Below are positions 1-11,232 of a DNA stretch of 64,000 nt, one piece after another. The notes beneath the pieces are model-generated. The model worked only from the letters and a program-made list of their open reading frames with translations, was not told the origin of the DNA and made no database searches. Source of the DNA: Trichosporon coremiiforme (lineage: Eukaryota > Basidiomycota > Tremellomycetes > Trichosporonales > Trichosporonaceae); assembly GCA_039545355.1 (NCBI GenBank), contig BCJJ01000010.1:443085-507084 (forward strand), written 5' to 3'. The translations under genes and the position numbers were made by a program. Position 1 is the stretch's first letter; each line of letters begins with the position of its first letter.

Positions 1-1042
1 CATCAACCATGTACTTTCTAGTTGTAGGACGAAATTCAACGTTGTTTGTCGGTCGGTCGGTGATTTGAATGGATGTCTGAAAGCAACAGCAGCAGCGTCA
101 GCGCATTCACGGACACGCACGTGCCGGTCCGCATGGATGTAGGTCGGATACGTTGCCGCGTGTTGCTGAAGTGGGCGCGGCCGTGTCGGGGGAGCATCGA
201 TGCAAGGCACGGGATGAGGCTGAGTTGGCAGTGACGCTGGAACAAAGGAACCCGTTCAGTGGGAATGGGCCGATTGCGAAGGAACCAGCTGGGCTGACTG
301 AGCTTATCACTTCCGACGGCGGACTGACGACGACTGACGTCGACGTGGCGATGGAATGCTTGGTCATGCATGCTCCTGACGCCAGTGTGGATGGAGACAC
401 GGGGCTGCGCCAGGTTCTGGTGAGGTTGGCTGGCTGGGCCCAGCCTCTTGACCGTGCTGGGAAGATGAAGGCCGGGAAGGGCATTGAGTAACCGAGCTTG
501 AAAGAATTGGGGCACGAACCGGCGCGCGGTCGCGAACACACAAGGACAAACAAGGACAGGGGGAGACGAAGCCTGCCAGACATTCCGATCCATCTCCCAT
601 TTCCTCATCGCGCAGCTGTCAGCGCTCGCCAGCGCGGGCGCCGGGGCGGCCCAAGAAGCATGCCCATCTCGATTCATCCGGGGTATTCATTGTATCCAAA
701 CAAGGTTCATAGGTCCCCCTCTTGCAGTGCACGCCATGGCAAGGCGTACCATGCGGATTTCGGTCTCTAAAATGAGCCCCCTGGTAGTGTGGTCATGGGG
801 ACAGGCTTATGGTGGTAGCCGCGTCCTGTTGTTGGCTGTGCTCGTGCTCTCATGCACCCAAGTCCATCGGGCAGCACGAGCGCATGTAACCCCGCGTAGG
901 GACCCCACCGGGCTCCCCGGCTCTTGATACCCCTATCGTGAGCTGAGCTGGGAGAAGGAGGCGTAGGAGGCCTAGCCCGTCCGACAACGGCAAACGATTC
1001 ATCGCGGCAACCTCGTGACCTCGTGACCTCGTGACCACACGT

Positions 1043-1058
1043 ATCGGCTATTGCCGAG
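1043..1058. promoter_or_regulatory. CGG-N6-CCG palindrome upstream of ADH
   Basis: ATCGGCTATTGCCGAG carries inverted CGG half-sites spaced by six bases, the layout bound by dimeric Zn2Cys6 regulators such as Gal4-class Ppr1. It lies about 255 bases before the ADH start. Its 12-bp core, read on the minus strand, equals the core of the site at 10990-11005. Regulator binding is inferred. Confidence 0.5.
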
Positions 1059-1228
1059 TGGGTGAGTGGAGGGTGAGGTGAGAGGATGCGTGCCGACGAT
1101 GTGCGCGCTCTCGAGTGTGCCTAGACTTGCCTAGACTTGCCTAGCCCTCTTGGGTGCGCGCTAGCATCGAGCAGGAGCAGGCCCGCCCAGCCCGCTCCCA
1201 TCCTAGATGGCCGCCGGCGCTCGCAGCA

Positions 1229-1235
1229 ATATAAG
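1229..1235 (+). promoter_or_regulatory. TATA-like box of the ADH gene
   Basis: The string ATATAAG lies about 80 bases before the ATG at 1313, followed by a pyrimidine-rich leader. Position and composition fit a TATA element for a strongly expressed gene. Confidence 0.5.
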
Positions 1236-1312
1236 CACGCAGCCGGCCTCGCGAGACCATCGCCCACCTTCCCCACATCTCCCCCAATCCATTCTAGCTC
1301 TCATCAAGAACC

Positions 1313-2625
1313 ATGACTGTCGACGTCCCCAAGGTTTGCCGTGCCGCCCCCGCCGTCGGTGCCGGAAAGCCCGACTACAAGATCGTCTGTCGCGAGGACT
1401 ACCCCGTCCCCACCCCCGGAGACGGCGAGCTTCTCGTCAACCTTGAGTACTGTGGTATCTGCCAGTCTGACCACCGTGAGTAGGGCGTTGTGAGAGCTGC
1501 GTCCATCGTGAGGAAGCATCCGACTCAGCTGCGCATGGCCAAGTCGCGCCGCGTCGCGTCTGCCTGCGGTGACTGCGACTGCGTGGCTGAGACCGCGGCT
1601 GTCTTCGCGGCTTCCAATATCGATGGTGCCCGGGGAAGGGAAAGCAAGACTCCCCAGAGTGAGATGCAGCAGCCGCTAACTGTCCAGACGGGTTCGCTGG
1701 TGACTGGCACGGCATCCAGCCCGCCGAGGGCGTCGACTGCACCGGCCACGAGGGTGCTGGTCGCGTCGTCGCCGTCGGCCCCAAGGTCACCGAGTTCAAG
1801 GTCGGTGACAAGGTCGGTCTCACCCCCGTCTACAAGACCTGCAACGACAAGCTCGGCGAGGAGCCCTGCGAGATGTGCCGCCGCGGTCACGAGACGCTCT
1901 GCTTCAACAAGGTCTACCTCGCCTTGGGCGTGAACGGCACCTACACCTCGTACCCGCTCATCGCTGAGCAGTGGGCGATCCGCATCCCCGACGGCGTCCC
2001 CATGGAGCAGGCCGCTCCCTTCATGTGCTCCGGTGGTACCGCCTTCACTGCCGTCAAGGCCGCTGGCCTGAAGAAGGGCGAGTGGGTCACCATCTTCGGT
2101 GCCGGTGGTGGTGTCGGTCACATGGCCGTCCAGTTTGCGCACGCCCAGGGCTTCAAGGTCATCGGCGTCGACGTTGGAGAGGACAAGGCCAAGGTCGTCA
2201 AGGAGGCCGGTGGCGACCACTTCGTCGACGCGACCAACCCCAAGGCCATCGAGGAGGTCAAGAAGCTCACTGACGACGGACTCGGCACCCACGCCGTCAT
2301 CGTCACCGCCGGTAACGGCAAGGCTTACGCTGCCGCTCCCTATGTTCTCCGCCCCCTCGGTGTCCAGGTCACCGTCGGTCTCCCCGCCAACGGAGAGGCC
2401 ATCGCTGGCGCCGACCCGGCCTACATCGTCTTCATGGGCATCACCATCAAGGGCATCCTCGTCACCACCCGTAAGGACATGGAGGAGGCCCTGACGTACC
2501 TCAAGAGCGGCCAGGTCAAGGAGCACATCACCCTGCACCCCTTCTCCTATTTCCCTGAGGCGCTCGCCAACGTCGCCGCCTCCAAGACCAATGGTCGCCA
2601 GGTCATCGAGTTCCTCCGCGACTAA
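1313..2625 (+). CDS. Zinc-dependent alcohol dehydrogenase (ADH1-like, MDR family)
   Basis: Two exons, 1313-1475 and 1688-2625, separated by a 212-nt intron, encode 366 residues. Family knowledge: cytosolic NAD(H)-linked oxidation of primary alcohols or reduction of aldehydes. Seen in the protein: catalytic zinc ligands Cys50 (CGICQSDHH context), His75 (GHEGAGR) and Cys168; structural zinc cysteines 106, 115, 118 and 126; and the Rossmann glycine motif GAGGGVG at 192-198. The spacing between the first two structural cysteines is longer than in yeast Adh1. Codon use is strongly C-biased, as in highly expressed genes of this genome. The start is chosen because it follows ACC and gives the usual ADH N-terminus. 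A CGG-N6-CCG palindrome upstream is shared with the hydantoinase-type genes next door, so the ADH may belong to that regulon; alternatively it is an ordinary fermentation ADH. Confidence 0.95.
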
Positions 2626-2943
2626 ATGTGCCTAGGAGCTTTCTTTGTTTGGGCTTTCAGAGATTGTCACGATCTGTAGCTAGTTGTTCAGAAGTCTTAA
2701 GATGCAGAACAGTCATGACTGCACCGTCGTATGTTTGCAGATTGCACAGCGCCCCGCAGGGCCCTCCCCTCCCCTCCACTCCCGAACGCCCCGTCGATCC
2801 GTCGACTTGATGAGACAGAAACAATCGGCCATTTGTCTACAGCTCTGCCTCAACGCAACACATCTCAACTCCCATGCTAACCATCTTGGGATGCAGCGAC
2901 GCAGCAGCGGCATCTCGAAACTCAATGCATAGCTACAATACAA
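2626..2943. other. Convergent 3' intergenic region
   Basis: This stretch of 318 bases separates the ends of the ADH and HyuB genes, which converge here. It should contain both 3' ends. No gene, repeat or RNA is recognised in it. Confidence 0.6.
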
Positions 2944-4698
2944 CTAGAAGTCAACCTTGGCCCTCTCAGCGATACTGCCGCGAGGCTCAAAGTCGTTGTT
3001 GTGGACCTTCTTAATCTCCTTCGTCTGGCCCGCTCCCCACCCACCACCGCCGGGAGTGTGGAGCTCGAGCGTGTCGCCAGTACTGAACTTCATAGTTCCC
3101 TTACCGCCGACATTGATGCGGCGCGTGCTTCCGTCCTTCTCAGCCTTGACCCAGATGTTCCGTCCGAGGGCTCCGTCCTCGCCTCCCTCCAGCCCGTAGG
3201 GTGCGCGCGCACGACGCTCACTCAGGATGGAGACCTTGAGCGGCTCCAGGAACTGGTACGAGCGCACCGTGCCGTCGCCGCCCTTGTATTCGCCCGCACC
3301 GCCGCTGCCAGGGCGGAAGTGGTACTCCTTCAGGAGGACGGGGTATCGGCGTTCGAGGATCTCGACGTCCGTGATGCGCGTGTTGGTCATGTGGGTGTGG
3401 ATGCCGCTCGTGCCGTGCCAGTGCGGGCCGGCGCCGCTGCCACCAGCGACCGTCTCATAGTATCCCCACCCATCGGTGACCTCGCCAGTGACAGGGTCCT
3501 TTCCGCCGACGCCGAAGGTGAGGTTGTTGCAGCACCCTTGGGACGCGGCGCATGCACGGAACGCCTTCAGGACGACGTCGGTCACGCGCTGCGAGGTCAT
3601 GACGTTGCCGCCGCAGACGGCCGCGAGCGGCGAGGGGTCCAGCAGCGTGCCCTTCGGAATGCGGATGTCGAGAGGCACGAGGCAGCCCGCGTTCAGCGGG
3701 ATGTCCTCTCCAATCATGCTGCGGAGGCAGTAGATGACGGCAGCGTGGACGACGCACACGGGCGTGTTCAGGTTGCCGCGCATCTCGGGGCCGGTGCCGT
3801 CAAAGTCGAAGACGGCGCCTCCCGTCTCCTCGTCGATCGTGACGCGGAGTGCGATCGGGGAGCCGTCGTCCATGTAGTCGACCGCCGTGAAGGACTTGCC
3901 GATGCGGGGAATGCTCTCCTTCAGCATCGTACGAACCGCCTGCTCCGCGTTCGCACGGATGTGCTCCATGTACTCGTGCACCATCTTCAGGCCGTACTGC
4001 TCCACGAGCGCCGTGAGGAGCTGCACGCCCTTATGGTTCGCCGCGATCTGCGCCTTCAGGTCGCTCTCGGTGTCGCGGAAGTTGCGGCTACCGGAGCACC
4101 CGGGGTACTGCGCCGGGTCCTCGACCATGGCCTTGTACACCGCATCATGGGCGTAGATGCCCTCCGAGACGACCTTGATGCTCTCAATGACGGCGCCCTC
4201 CTCCCAGAGCTCGGTCGAGGTCGGGGGCATGCTGCCGGGGAGGATACCGCCGATGTCGGCGTGGTGCCCGCGCGAGGCGGCGAAGAAGATGATCTTCGTG
4301 TTGTCGTCCGGGTCGAAGATTGGCGAGATGACCGTCAGGTCGGGCAGGTGCGAGCCGCCCGCCTGCGGCGCGTTCGTGAGCAGCACGTCGCCGGGTTTCA
4401 GCGACGGCCCGTGCAGCTTCAGCTGGTACTTGACGCTCCAGCTCATGCTGCCGAGGTGCACGGGCATGAAGGGCGCATTCGCGACGAGGTCGCCCGTTGG
4501 CGCAAAGATCGCACACGAGTAGTCGAGGCGCTCCTTGATGTTGGTCGAGATAGCCGTCTGCTGCAGACTCCGTCCCATCGCCTCGGCGATCGACATGAAG
4601 CGGTTCGAGCTGTGGCGTCAGCGCCGTCTAGCGGCAGGTGCTCACAATACAGAGAGCAGGATCGGGTCATAGTCGACCTCGCGATTGACTTGGACCAT
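2944..4698 (-). CDS. Hydantoinase B / 5-oxoprolinase-type subunit (HyuB)
   Basis: Two exons on the minus strand, 4698-4646 and 4609-2944, with a 36-nt intron, encode 572 residues. The first exon supplies the N-terminus ending in DPILLSV, and the splice restores the family motif [13 protein letters not shown], followed by [14 protein letters not shown] and [12 protein letters not shown], all typical of hydantoinase B/oxoprolinase proteins. Family knowledge: HyuB pairs with HyuA for ATP-dependent opening of a cyclic amide or imide (N-methylhydantoin, 5-oxoproline, caprolactam), or for carboxylation as in acetone carboxylase. In most eukaryotic 5-oxoprolinases HyuA and HyuB are one polypeptide of about 1,300 residues; here they are separate genes, head to head, sharing a 376-base promoter. 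Substrate cannot be assigned. Glycine-rich PGGGGWG near the C-terminus is usual for the family. Confidence 0.92.
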
Positions 4699-5074
4699 GG
4701 TGGGATGTTGTTGCAGTGGGTGGGTGACTTGTGGGAGTCGGCTGGGAATGCATGGCCATATCTATCGACTTGTCGTGGAGTTATCACTGGTTCCAGCCGC
4801 GTGAATACCGACTGTGACATCTCGGGAATGCTTCTTCGGCCGTTGCCGAGGACAGGCCTCCGCTCAGTTTCCGACTGTTCCGCTGGGAATTGCCCACTTG
4901 GAGTTTGCCCGGATCCCAGTTCCGTCCTGAGCTCCGCCCTCAGAGATCCCTCCACCGATAGGCCAAGTTACCGTCTGCCGTCAGCTAGTCCCCATGTCAC
5001 CATGCTCTTACAGGACTTTATAGATATCCACAGCAGCATGACACGCACTCAGCCTCTCCCCACACCGTACCACC
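4699..5074. promoter_or_regulatory. Bidirectional promoter between HyuB and HyuA
   Basis: This stretch of 376 bases lies between the two divergent start codons. It contains a CGG-N6-CCG palindrome at 4835-4850, further CCG/CGG triplets, and an AT-rich TTTATAGATA near 5017-5026, about 50 bases before the HyuA start. The arrangement suggests joint control of both subunits. Confidence 0.65.
4835..4850. promoter_or_regulatory. CGG-N6-CCG palindrome in the HyuB/HyuA promoter
   Basis: TTCGGCCGTTGCCGAG matches the Ppr1-like pattern TTCGG-N6-CCGAA at all but the last base, and shares the CGGC....GCCG core with the sites at 1043 and 10990. It is a likely Zn2Cys6 operator by inference. Confidence 0.5.
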
Positions 5075-7442
5075 ATGACCATCGACACTCAAGTTCCTCC
5101 CCATTCGATCCGAATCAGCATTGACCGGTGAGTCAAACTCCAGCCGAGCGCAGCTAACATCCAGAGGAGGCACCTTCTCCGACTGCTACGCCTCCGTCGT
5201 CGATAGAAGCTCGCCCACGGGCCGCAGCGACTTCGTCATCAAACTCCTCTCCCAGGACCCCTCGAACTACCGCGATGCGCCGACGGAGGGTATCCGTCGC
5301 ATCCTCGAGCGTGTGCTCGGCACCTCCATTCCACGCGGCGTGCCCTTGCCGACAGAACACATCGATTACGTCCGCCTCTCGACGACGGTAGCGACGAATG
5401 CTCTGCTCGAGCGCAAGGGCCAGGACCACGCGCTCATCATCACGAAGGGCTTCCGTGACCTGCTCGAGATTGGCAACCAGACGCGCCCGCGGATCTTCGA
5501 GCTCGACATCAAGCGCGCTCTGCCGCTTTACTCGCAAGTTGTGGAGGTTGACGAGCGTGTCACTCTGAGTGAGTTTGCCGACTAAACTGGAAGAGTAGGG
5601 ACTGACAACGCAGTGGGCTACACGTCCGACCCGCTGGCGCAGGAGCACGCGATCCAGTTTGACGAGGCTGGTCGCATCACGAAGCCGTACAATGGCCCGG
5701 GTGCCGAGGAGCAGCAGGCGCTTTACCCGCAAGACATTGTCCGTGGTCTCAGCGGAGAGGCGGTCAAGATCATCAGGAAGCCCGACCTGGAGCGGGTTCG
5801 CGCCGATCTTCAGAACCTGTACGACTCTGGTTGCCGCGCGATGGCTGTCTGCTTCGCCCACTCCTATACCTACCCAGAGCACGAGCTCGCCATCGGCCAG
5901 ATCGCCAAGGAGATCGGTTTCGAGAACATCTCTCTGTCCTCCCAGCTCCTCCCTGTCATCAAGATGACTGTTCGCGGGCAGTCTACGACGGCCGACGCTT
6001 ATCTCACACCGATTCTGAAGAACTACCTTGCCGGATTCTACGCCGGATTCGAGGGAGGCGAGAACGGCGGGTTGCGCGTCGAGTTCATGGGCTCTGACGG
6101 CGGTCTTGTCGAGCTGAAGCACTTCTCGGGCCTCAAGTCGATTCTCTCCGGTCCGGCGGGAGGGGTGGTAGGCTACGCGCTGACGAGCTGGGACGAGGAG
6201 GAGAAGGCGCCCGTCATCGGCTTCGACGTCGGTGGCACGAGCACGGACGTCTCCCGCTTCGCTGGTCGCTACGAGAGCGTTGCTGAAACGTTCACAGCCG
6301 GCGTCGCCATCAACGTGCCCCAGCTCGACATCAACACTGTCGCTGCCGGCGGTGGCTCCTGCCTCACGTACAAGAACGGCCTGTTCCGCGCCGGCCCCGA
6401 GTCGGCTGGTGCGCACCCGGGCCCTGCGTGCTACAGGAAGGGTGGCCCTCTGGCTCTGACCGACGGCAACCTGTTCCTCGGCCGCCTTGTCCCCCAGTAC
6501 TTTCCCAAGTGCTTCGGGCCGAACGAGAACGAGCCCCTCGACCCCGAGGCGAGTCGCAGGCAGTTCGAGCAGCTCGCTGCTGAGATCCGCGCCGACACTG
6601 GCACGACGAAAGACATGGACGAGCTCGTGTACGGCTTCGTCAAGATTGCGAATGAGACGATGGCCCGCCCCATCCGCACCCTCACCGAGGCGCGTGGGTT
6701 CAACACGGCGGACCACGTCCTGGCTTCCTTCGGCGGTGCCGGCGGACAGCACGCGTGCGAGATTGCCGAGCTCCTCAACATCCGCCGCGTCCTCATCCAC
6801 AAGTACTCCAGTGTCCTGTCTGCCTTCGGTCTGTCCCTCGCCGACCGCGTGTATGAGCTGCAGGAGCCCGCCGCCGCATTCTATGATGCCTCCACCGTGC
6901 CCGAGCTCAAGAAGCGCCTTGACGGCCTCGGCGAGCGCGTGCATGAGGTCCTCCTCCAGGCTGGCTTCACGCCGAAGCAGATTCGCCTCGAGCGCATGCT
7001 CAACATGCGCTTCGACGGCAGCGACACCAGCCTGATGGTCCTGTCTGACAATGACGACTTCGAAACCGCCTTCAAGGACGCCTACAAAGCCGAGTTCGGC
7101 TTCCTGCTCGAGAAGCGCATCATCGTCGACGACGTCAAGGTTCGTGGCATCGGTGCAACGCGCGAGAGTCTCGGGGAGAGCGCGTTCAAGGACGCCAAGT
7201 CCATCACGAGGTCTGCTCCCGACAAGAGCGCTGAGGCGTTCAAGCAGGGTGTCTTCGTCTGGGACGAGGCCAAGGGTGAGGGTGCTCGCGTCGACGCGCC
7301 TGTGTACGAGCTGGGCAACCTCAAGCGCGGCACTGCCGTCCCGGGACCGGCACTCATCATCGACGCCACTCAGACCATTTTCGTTAACATTCACTGGACA
7401 GCGCTTGTCACGACGAATCACCTTCTCATTGAGCGCGAGTAG
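5075..7442 (+). CDS. Hydantoinase A / 5-oxoprolinase-type subunit (HyuA)
   Basis: Three exons, 5075-5127, 5165-5568 and 5614-7442 (introns of 37 and 45 nt), encode 761 residues. The first splice rebuilds [14 protein letters not shown], the N-terminal actin-like ATPase phosphate loop of hydantoinase A/oxoprolinases. The second ATP-site motif, [11 protein letters not shown], is at about 355-365, and [12 protein letters not shown] follows downstream. Family knowledge: HyuA binds ATP and, with HyuB, activates a cyclic amide carbonyl by phosphorylation before hydrolysis. It is somewhat longer than typical bacterial HyuA (about 700). The gene is divergent from HyuB, and both have a 53-nt first coding exon followed by an intron of 36-37 nt. 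Beside them sit a DUF1445 gene and an organic-anion permease, which supports a role in 5-oxoproline, hydantoin or lactam use; the exact substrate is unknown. Confidence 0.93.
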
Positions 7443-8479
7443 CTGTTGATAGATGCCCCAGTCGCAGTTGTAGTTTCTGGATGTATTTAGTTGGATCCTC
7501 AGACCAGAGAGATAGCAATGACCCGTGTGATTGGTTCAGTGATATCTGTAAGCCATGCTCTCATTAACTGTGTTGTCTAGAAGCTGAGGGCTCGACTTCT
7601 GCCTTCGCGAAACTCGTATCTGGTGCTAAGTCACCGCTGAGCGTTCTCAAACACCGCTGCCGACAATTCACGGGAGTAAACGAGCGGTTATCTCAGGTGT
7701 CCGTCCAGTTGCTGCAGGGCGGTAATCGAGTTCCCAGGCTCATGGTCTCAATGTGGTACGAGAGATTGCATTCATCGATTGGCAACCCTTACCCACGGAG
7801 CGCGGACATACAATCACTTGCAATCAACAAGCGGTGCGTTGCGCGGCGAGGAGTTCCGTCCGGAGTATTACGAGATATCGCCTCTCGCTTGCAGGGCTGA
7901 GATCTGCGGTTAACCTGCCCACATGATACCCCAGCCCACCCCGGAATTCCTCGTACCAGGGCGCCCCACGACTTTGGACAGCTTCAAGGGACTGTACATT
8001 CGAAAGACAACGCCAGGAGACAGCAGGTGGTCGCCTGTTGGTCCGGGCGGACGGGTCCCAGTCCCCCGTATCTACGTGCACCACTGCCCACCTGACCAGA
8101 TTCCTGACCGGCCTCCTGAAAAAAGGCCGCTCCGTCGTGATTCCGCAGAATCAACGTGCCTCGACGTCACAGCCTTGGTTGCCCTTCCTCGCCTCGACTT
8201 CCGCGTACCTTTAGAGAAGCTGACTGTACCTTCCTTATCTGCCGTTCCAAGCCGAGGCCAGCTAAGCGCAGCCCAAGAATAGCAGGCGGATGCGCAACTA
8301 GCGCGGCGAGCGCACGCCATGAATTCGGCCAAGGGTTCATGAGTCATGCCCGCCCTAGTTCATATACATCAACGCGCCTTCCCTCACGAGGGAAGATCCA
8401 CCCCTAAACCTGTCTTGAACCTATCCACTTACCCAAAGGTCTCTCCGAGCCTTCAACTTTCCTTCGCTCATTGCTTGCC
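7443..8479. other. Intergenic region upstream of the MFS gene
   Basis: About 1 kb without a supportable gene. Short open frames here lack domain features. No CGG-N6-CCG site matching those of neighbouring promoters was found by eye. A perfect TATA box is not evident; CATATACATC occurs about 115 bases before the next ATG. Confidence 0.55.
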
Positions 8480-10610
8480 ATGGACTCGAGAACAACACCG
8501 ACACTGAATGAGAAGATGTCGGCGACCGAGTACGACGACACAAAGGCTGTTGGCTCGTTTGACGAAGCTGCCGAGGCTGAGCTGATTGAAATCGATCCCG
8601 ATGAGGAGAAGCGCGTCGTTCGCAAGATCGACCTTCGCGTGGTCCCGATGGCGGTCATCCTTTACCTCGTCAGGTGAGTTCAAGCTGCTATAAGTTTGAA
8701 AGGCGTGGAGAAAGGCGAGGAGAGAAGGCGGGGAACGAAAACGCCCCGGCAGCTCGCTGCACTGGGATTATCGTCGAGAGCATCAAGAGTGGAGGCAAGG
8801 GTGGAGGCAAGGGTGAAGGACATCATGTGGCGGATGGGTGGAGGCGGTCCGCCTTGGTTTGAGGCGACACTGTGTCATCCTCGATGTCAACAACACTCTG
8901 TCTCCCACGTCTTCGACAACACTCAGAACGATGTCGACCTCACCCTTTCCAAATTGACTCTGCTCGTGAATGCGCTGACTCGTCCCAGCTTCCTGGATCG
9001 AGCGAACATCGGTGCGTTCACCTCTGTTTTCAAGCCCCTCTCGGCAGGAGACTGACGCCAGGCAATGCCGCGATCGGTGGTATGACAGCAGACCTTGGCT
9101 TCCCAGAGAACGGTCTGTCCATTTGCGTCTCCATCTTCTACGTAACCTATGTGGTCTTCGAAACCCCGGCGACAACGCTGCTGAAGACGTTGCGGCCGTC
9201 GCGTTTGATTCCCACGATTGTTCTCGTGTGGGGAGGTATCTCGATCGGGAACGGCTTCGCCCAGAACTATGCCACCATCATCGCGTGTCGCCTCCTCCTT
9301 GGAATGTGTGAGGCTGCCTTTTCTCCGTGCCTCATCCTCTACATGACCATGTTCTATCGTCGTGACGAGCTCAGTCTTCGAAGTGAGTGCTCACGCTGGG
9401 TACCAGTGGCTGTCGAGCAGCAGCGGGAAACCACTCCCGTTTCTGATCGACTCTCGCGTGGTCCGCAGCGTAAATTCCCCTTTGCGCCCGTGCCTGACGA
9501 TCTCTCTTTCACCTGCGCCCCTCTACCGTCTCGTTTACGGCCTCATCAACCAACATCGCCTAACTTTTTTCGACCTTGATCCTTCTTCAACGCTGCCTTT
9601 AACTGCCGTTTCTCGACAGTTTGCTTGCTGTATTCCATGATCGCCGGCTCGGGCGTCATCGGCGGGTTGCTTGCAGCCGGTCTCCTGAAGATGGATGGTC
9701 TGCGTGGCCTGGAAGGCTGGCGCTGGCTGTACATTATCGAAGGCGCCGTGACGATTCTTGTAGGCTTTGCCTATTTCTTCTTGATTGCCGACTCCCCTGA
9801 GTCCGCCCGCTATCTCACCGAGGATGACAAGGCCCTGGTGCGTCTGCGAGCAAAGCAGGAAGCCGTTTTCACCCACGATGAGGGATTCTCCTGGGTGGAA
9901 GTGCGCAAGGCGCTCACAGACCCTGTCATCTATCTGTCAGGCATCGCGCACCTTGGTTTCGACACTTGCATGTATGGATTCTCGACTTTCCTCGTGGTCA
10001 TTGTGTCTGGCTTCGGTGAGTTATCGTCACCGTGAGGTTTATCTGACAGCAAGGTTTCGACAGGATCGCGTCTCAAGGTATCACGGCCCCCGTTTACTTC
10101 TGGTGCACTCTCTGCTACTTCATCGGTACCTTCCTTGTCATGAGGTATCACTCGATCTACTTCGTCATCATGGGCTTCGGCCTCGTGACCATCGTGGGCT
10201 ACTGCATGCTCGTTACCGGCGTCAAGGGCCACGCTGCCCAATTGGTTGGCTGCATCCTGGCGGGAACCGGCATCTACCTGGGCGTCGGGCTGCACGTTAC
10301 CTGGCTCGCTCAGAACATCGCCGGCTTCCGCAAACGCTCAGTCTCCGTCGGCATGCAGCAGACGATGGGTAACATTGGCGGCGTTATTGCTGGCCAGATC
10401 TATCGTGAATCTGACAAGCCGGCGTACATCATTGGCCATGGAGCGAGCTTGGGCTTCTGGTTGATGGCGCTCATTGGTATCACGGTCGAGTGGTACGTGT
10501 GGCGGACGAGGAATAAGCACCGCGACTACATGACGGCCGAGGAGAAGGAGGGCATCGACGCCAAGGGCATCACGGGCGATCACCATTATAGCTTTAGATA
10601 CTCTCTTTAG
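8480..10610 (+). CDS. MFS transporter, allantoate permease (Dal5/Tna1, ACS) family
   Basis: Five exons, 8480-8673, 8989-9011, 9062-9382, 9620-10015 and 10054-10610, encode 496 residues. Exon 2 is only 23 nt and supplies most of SFLDRANIG, the conserved loop after helix 1 of this family; the join across it is exact. Later motifs include GGISIGNGF, CRLLLGMCEAAFSPC, GWRWLYIIEG and MQQTMGNIGG. Introns 1 and 3 (315 and 237 nt) are unusually long for this genome, and the last acceptor is AAG rather than CAG. Family knowledge: anion:cation symporters in the plasma membrane taking up allantoate, ureidosuccinate, nicotinate, dipeptides or related small carboxylates. Lying between HyuA and the DUF1445 gene, it is the likely importer of the pathway substrate. 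Confidence 0.9.
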
Positions 10611-11232
10611 GGATATAGCCGCCAGTAGCAAGGAAAGCGTTGTACAGAAGGTTCGGTTCCAAGCATCAGATCTCGAAATGCATTAGCGTGCGTTAATCCT
10701 CTGGTCTCGGCCGTGGACTGAAACCTCCATCTTTGGGTCGCATTGTTACGTAATGACTCGTGGCCGAGATCGGCGGGAGATAAGGCTTGATCGCCGTCAC
10801 CCGTGAGAGATCTTGCGAGCTCTTGTAGTGGCGAGCGAACATGTCCTGGGCGTTCAATGCACTGCCAGGCGCTACTTTGAGTGGAGCGCCGTTCCTCAGT
10901 GGAGCTCTGTACCCCAGTGAGGCTTCGGCAAAGCATTTGCAGCAGCTTGGAGCAACACGGGACGGCTGGAGCCTAGGTTGCCGGCGACTTTCGGCAATAG
11001 CCGAACAACGCCCGCTATGTTCCGGTGCCTAACGGCCGACCGTTCGCATGGCCGCCAGGGTGGGCTGGTCTTCCGTGCCGGTCCCTTCTAGCCTCTCAAG
11101 TTCCACTCCTGGGGTTCTGGCGCACCATGGAACCGGTGTTGACGAACTATCGGAAGAGGACAAAAGAACCCTAAGGTCAGCTGATTATCCAGCATTGGCC
11201 CGTATCGATTCGCTTGCCAAATCGCACAAACC
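10611..11232. other. Intergenic region upstream of the DUF1445 gene
   Basis: This stretch of 622 bases lacks a supportable gene. It contains the best CGG-N6-CCG palindrome of the window (10990-11005) and an everted GGCCGAGATCGGC near 10762. It is probably the promoter of the downstream gene. Confidence 0.55.
10990..11005. promoter_or_regulatory. Perfect TTCGG-N6-CCGAA palindrome
   Basis: TTCGGCAATAGCCGAA has perfect five-base arms (TTCGG/CCGAA) and sits about 230 bases before the DUF1445 start. Its inner 12 bases are the reverse complement of the core at 1045-1056 upstream of the ADH. The pattern equals the consensus known for the yeast Zn2Cys6 factor Ppr1; which regulator binds here is not known. 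Confidence 0.55.

Larger units (their letters stand above)
1..1312. other. Upstream region of the ADH gene, no gene supported
   Basis: No convincing coding region is seen. Open frames here lack domain motifs and run antisense to one another. The last 300 bases look like the promoter of the alcohol dehydrogenase. They hold an 8-bp unit CCTCGTGA repeated three times (1011-1034), a CGG-N6-CCG palindrome (1043-1058), the 10-bp unit CTAGACTTGC repeated twice (1121-1140) and a TATA-like box near 1230. Confidence 0.6.

Noticed and set aside
1525..2538. Long minus-strand open frame (337 codons) opposite the ADH
   Set aside because: It is the antisense shadow of a strongly codon-biased gene; the plus strand gives a complete ADH with all zinc ligands.
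3001..5124. 707-codon plus-strand open frame opposite HyuB
   Set aside because: Shadow of the HyuB gene; it spans the divergent promoter, is rich in Arg/Ala/Val without motifs, and HyuB is certain on the minus strand.
5154..7421. 755-codon minus-strand open frame opposite HyuA
   Set aside because: Shadow of HyuA produced by third-position GC bias; no recognisable domain.
2944..7442. A single fused 5-oxoprolinase gene broken in two
   Set aside because: The halves are on opposite strands with separate good start codons and first exons, so they are two complete genes rather than fragments.
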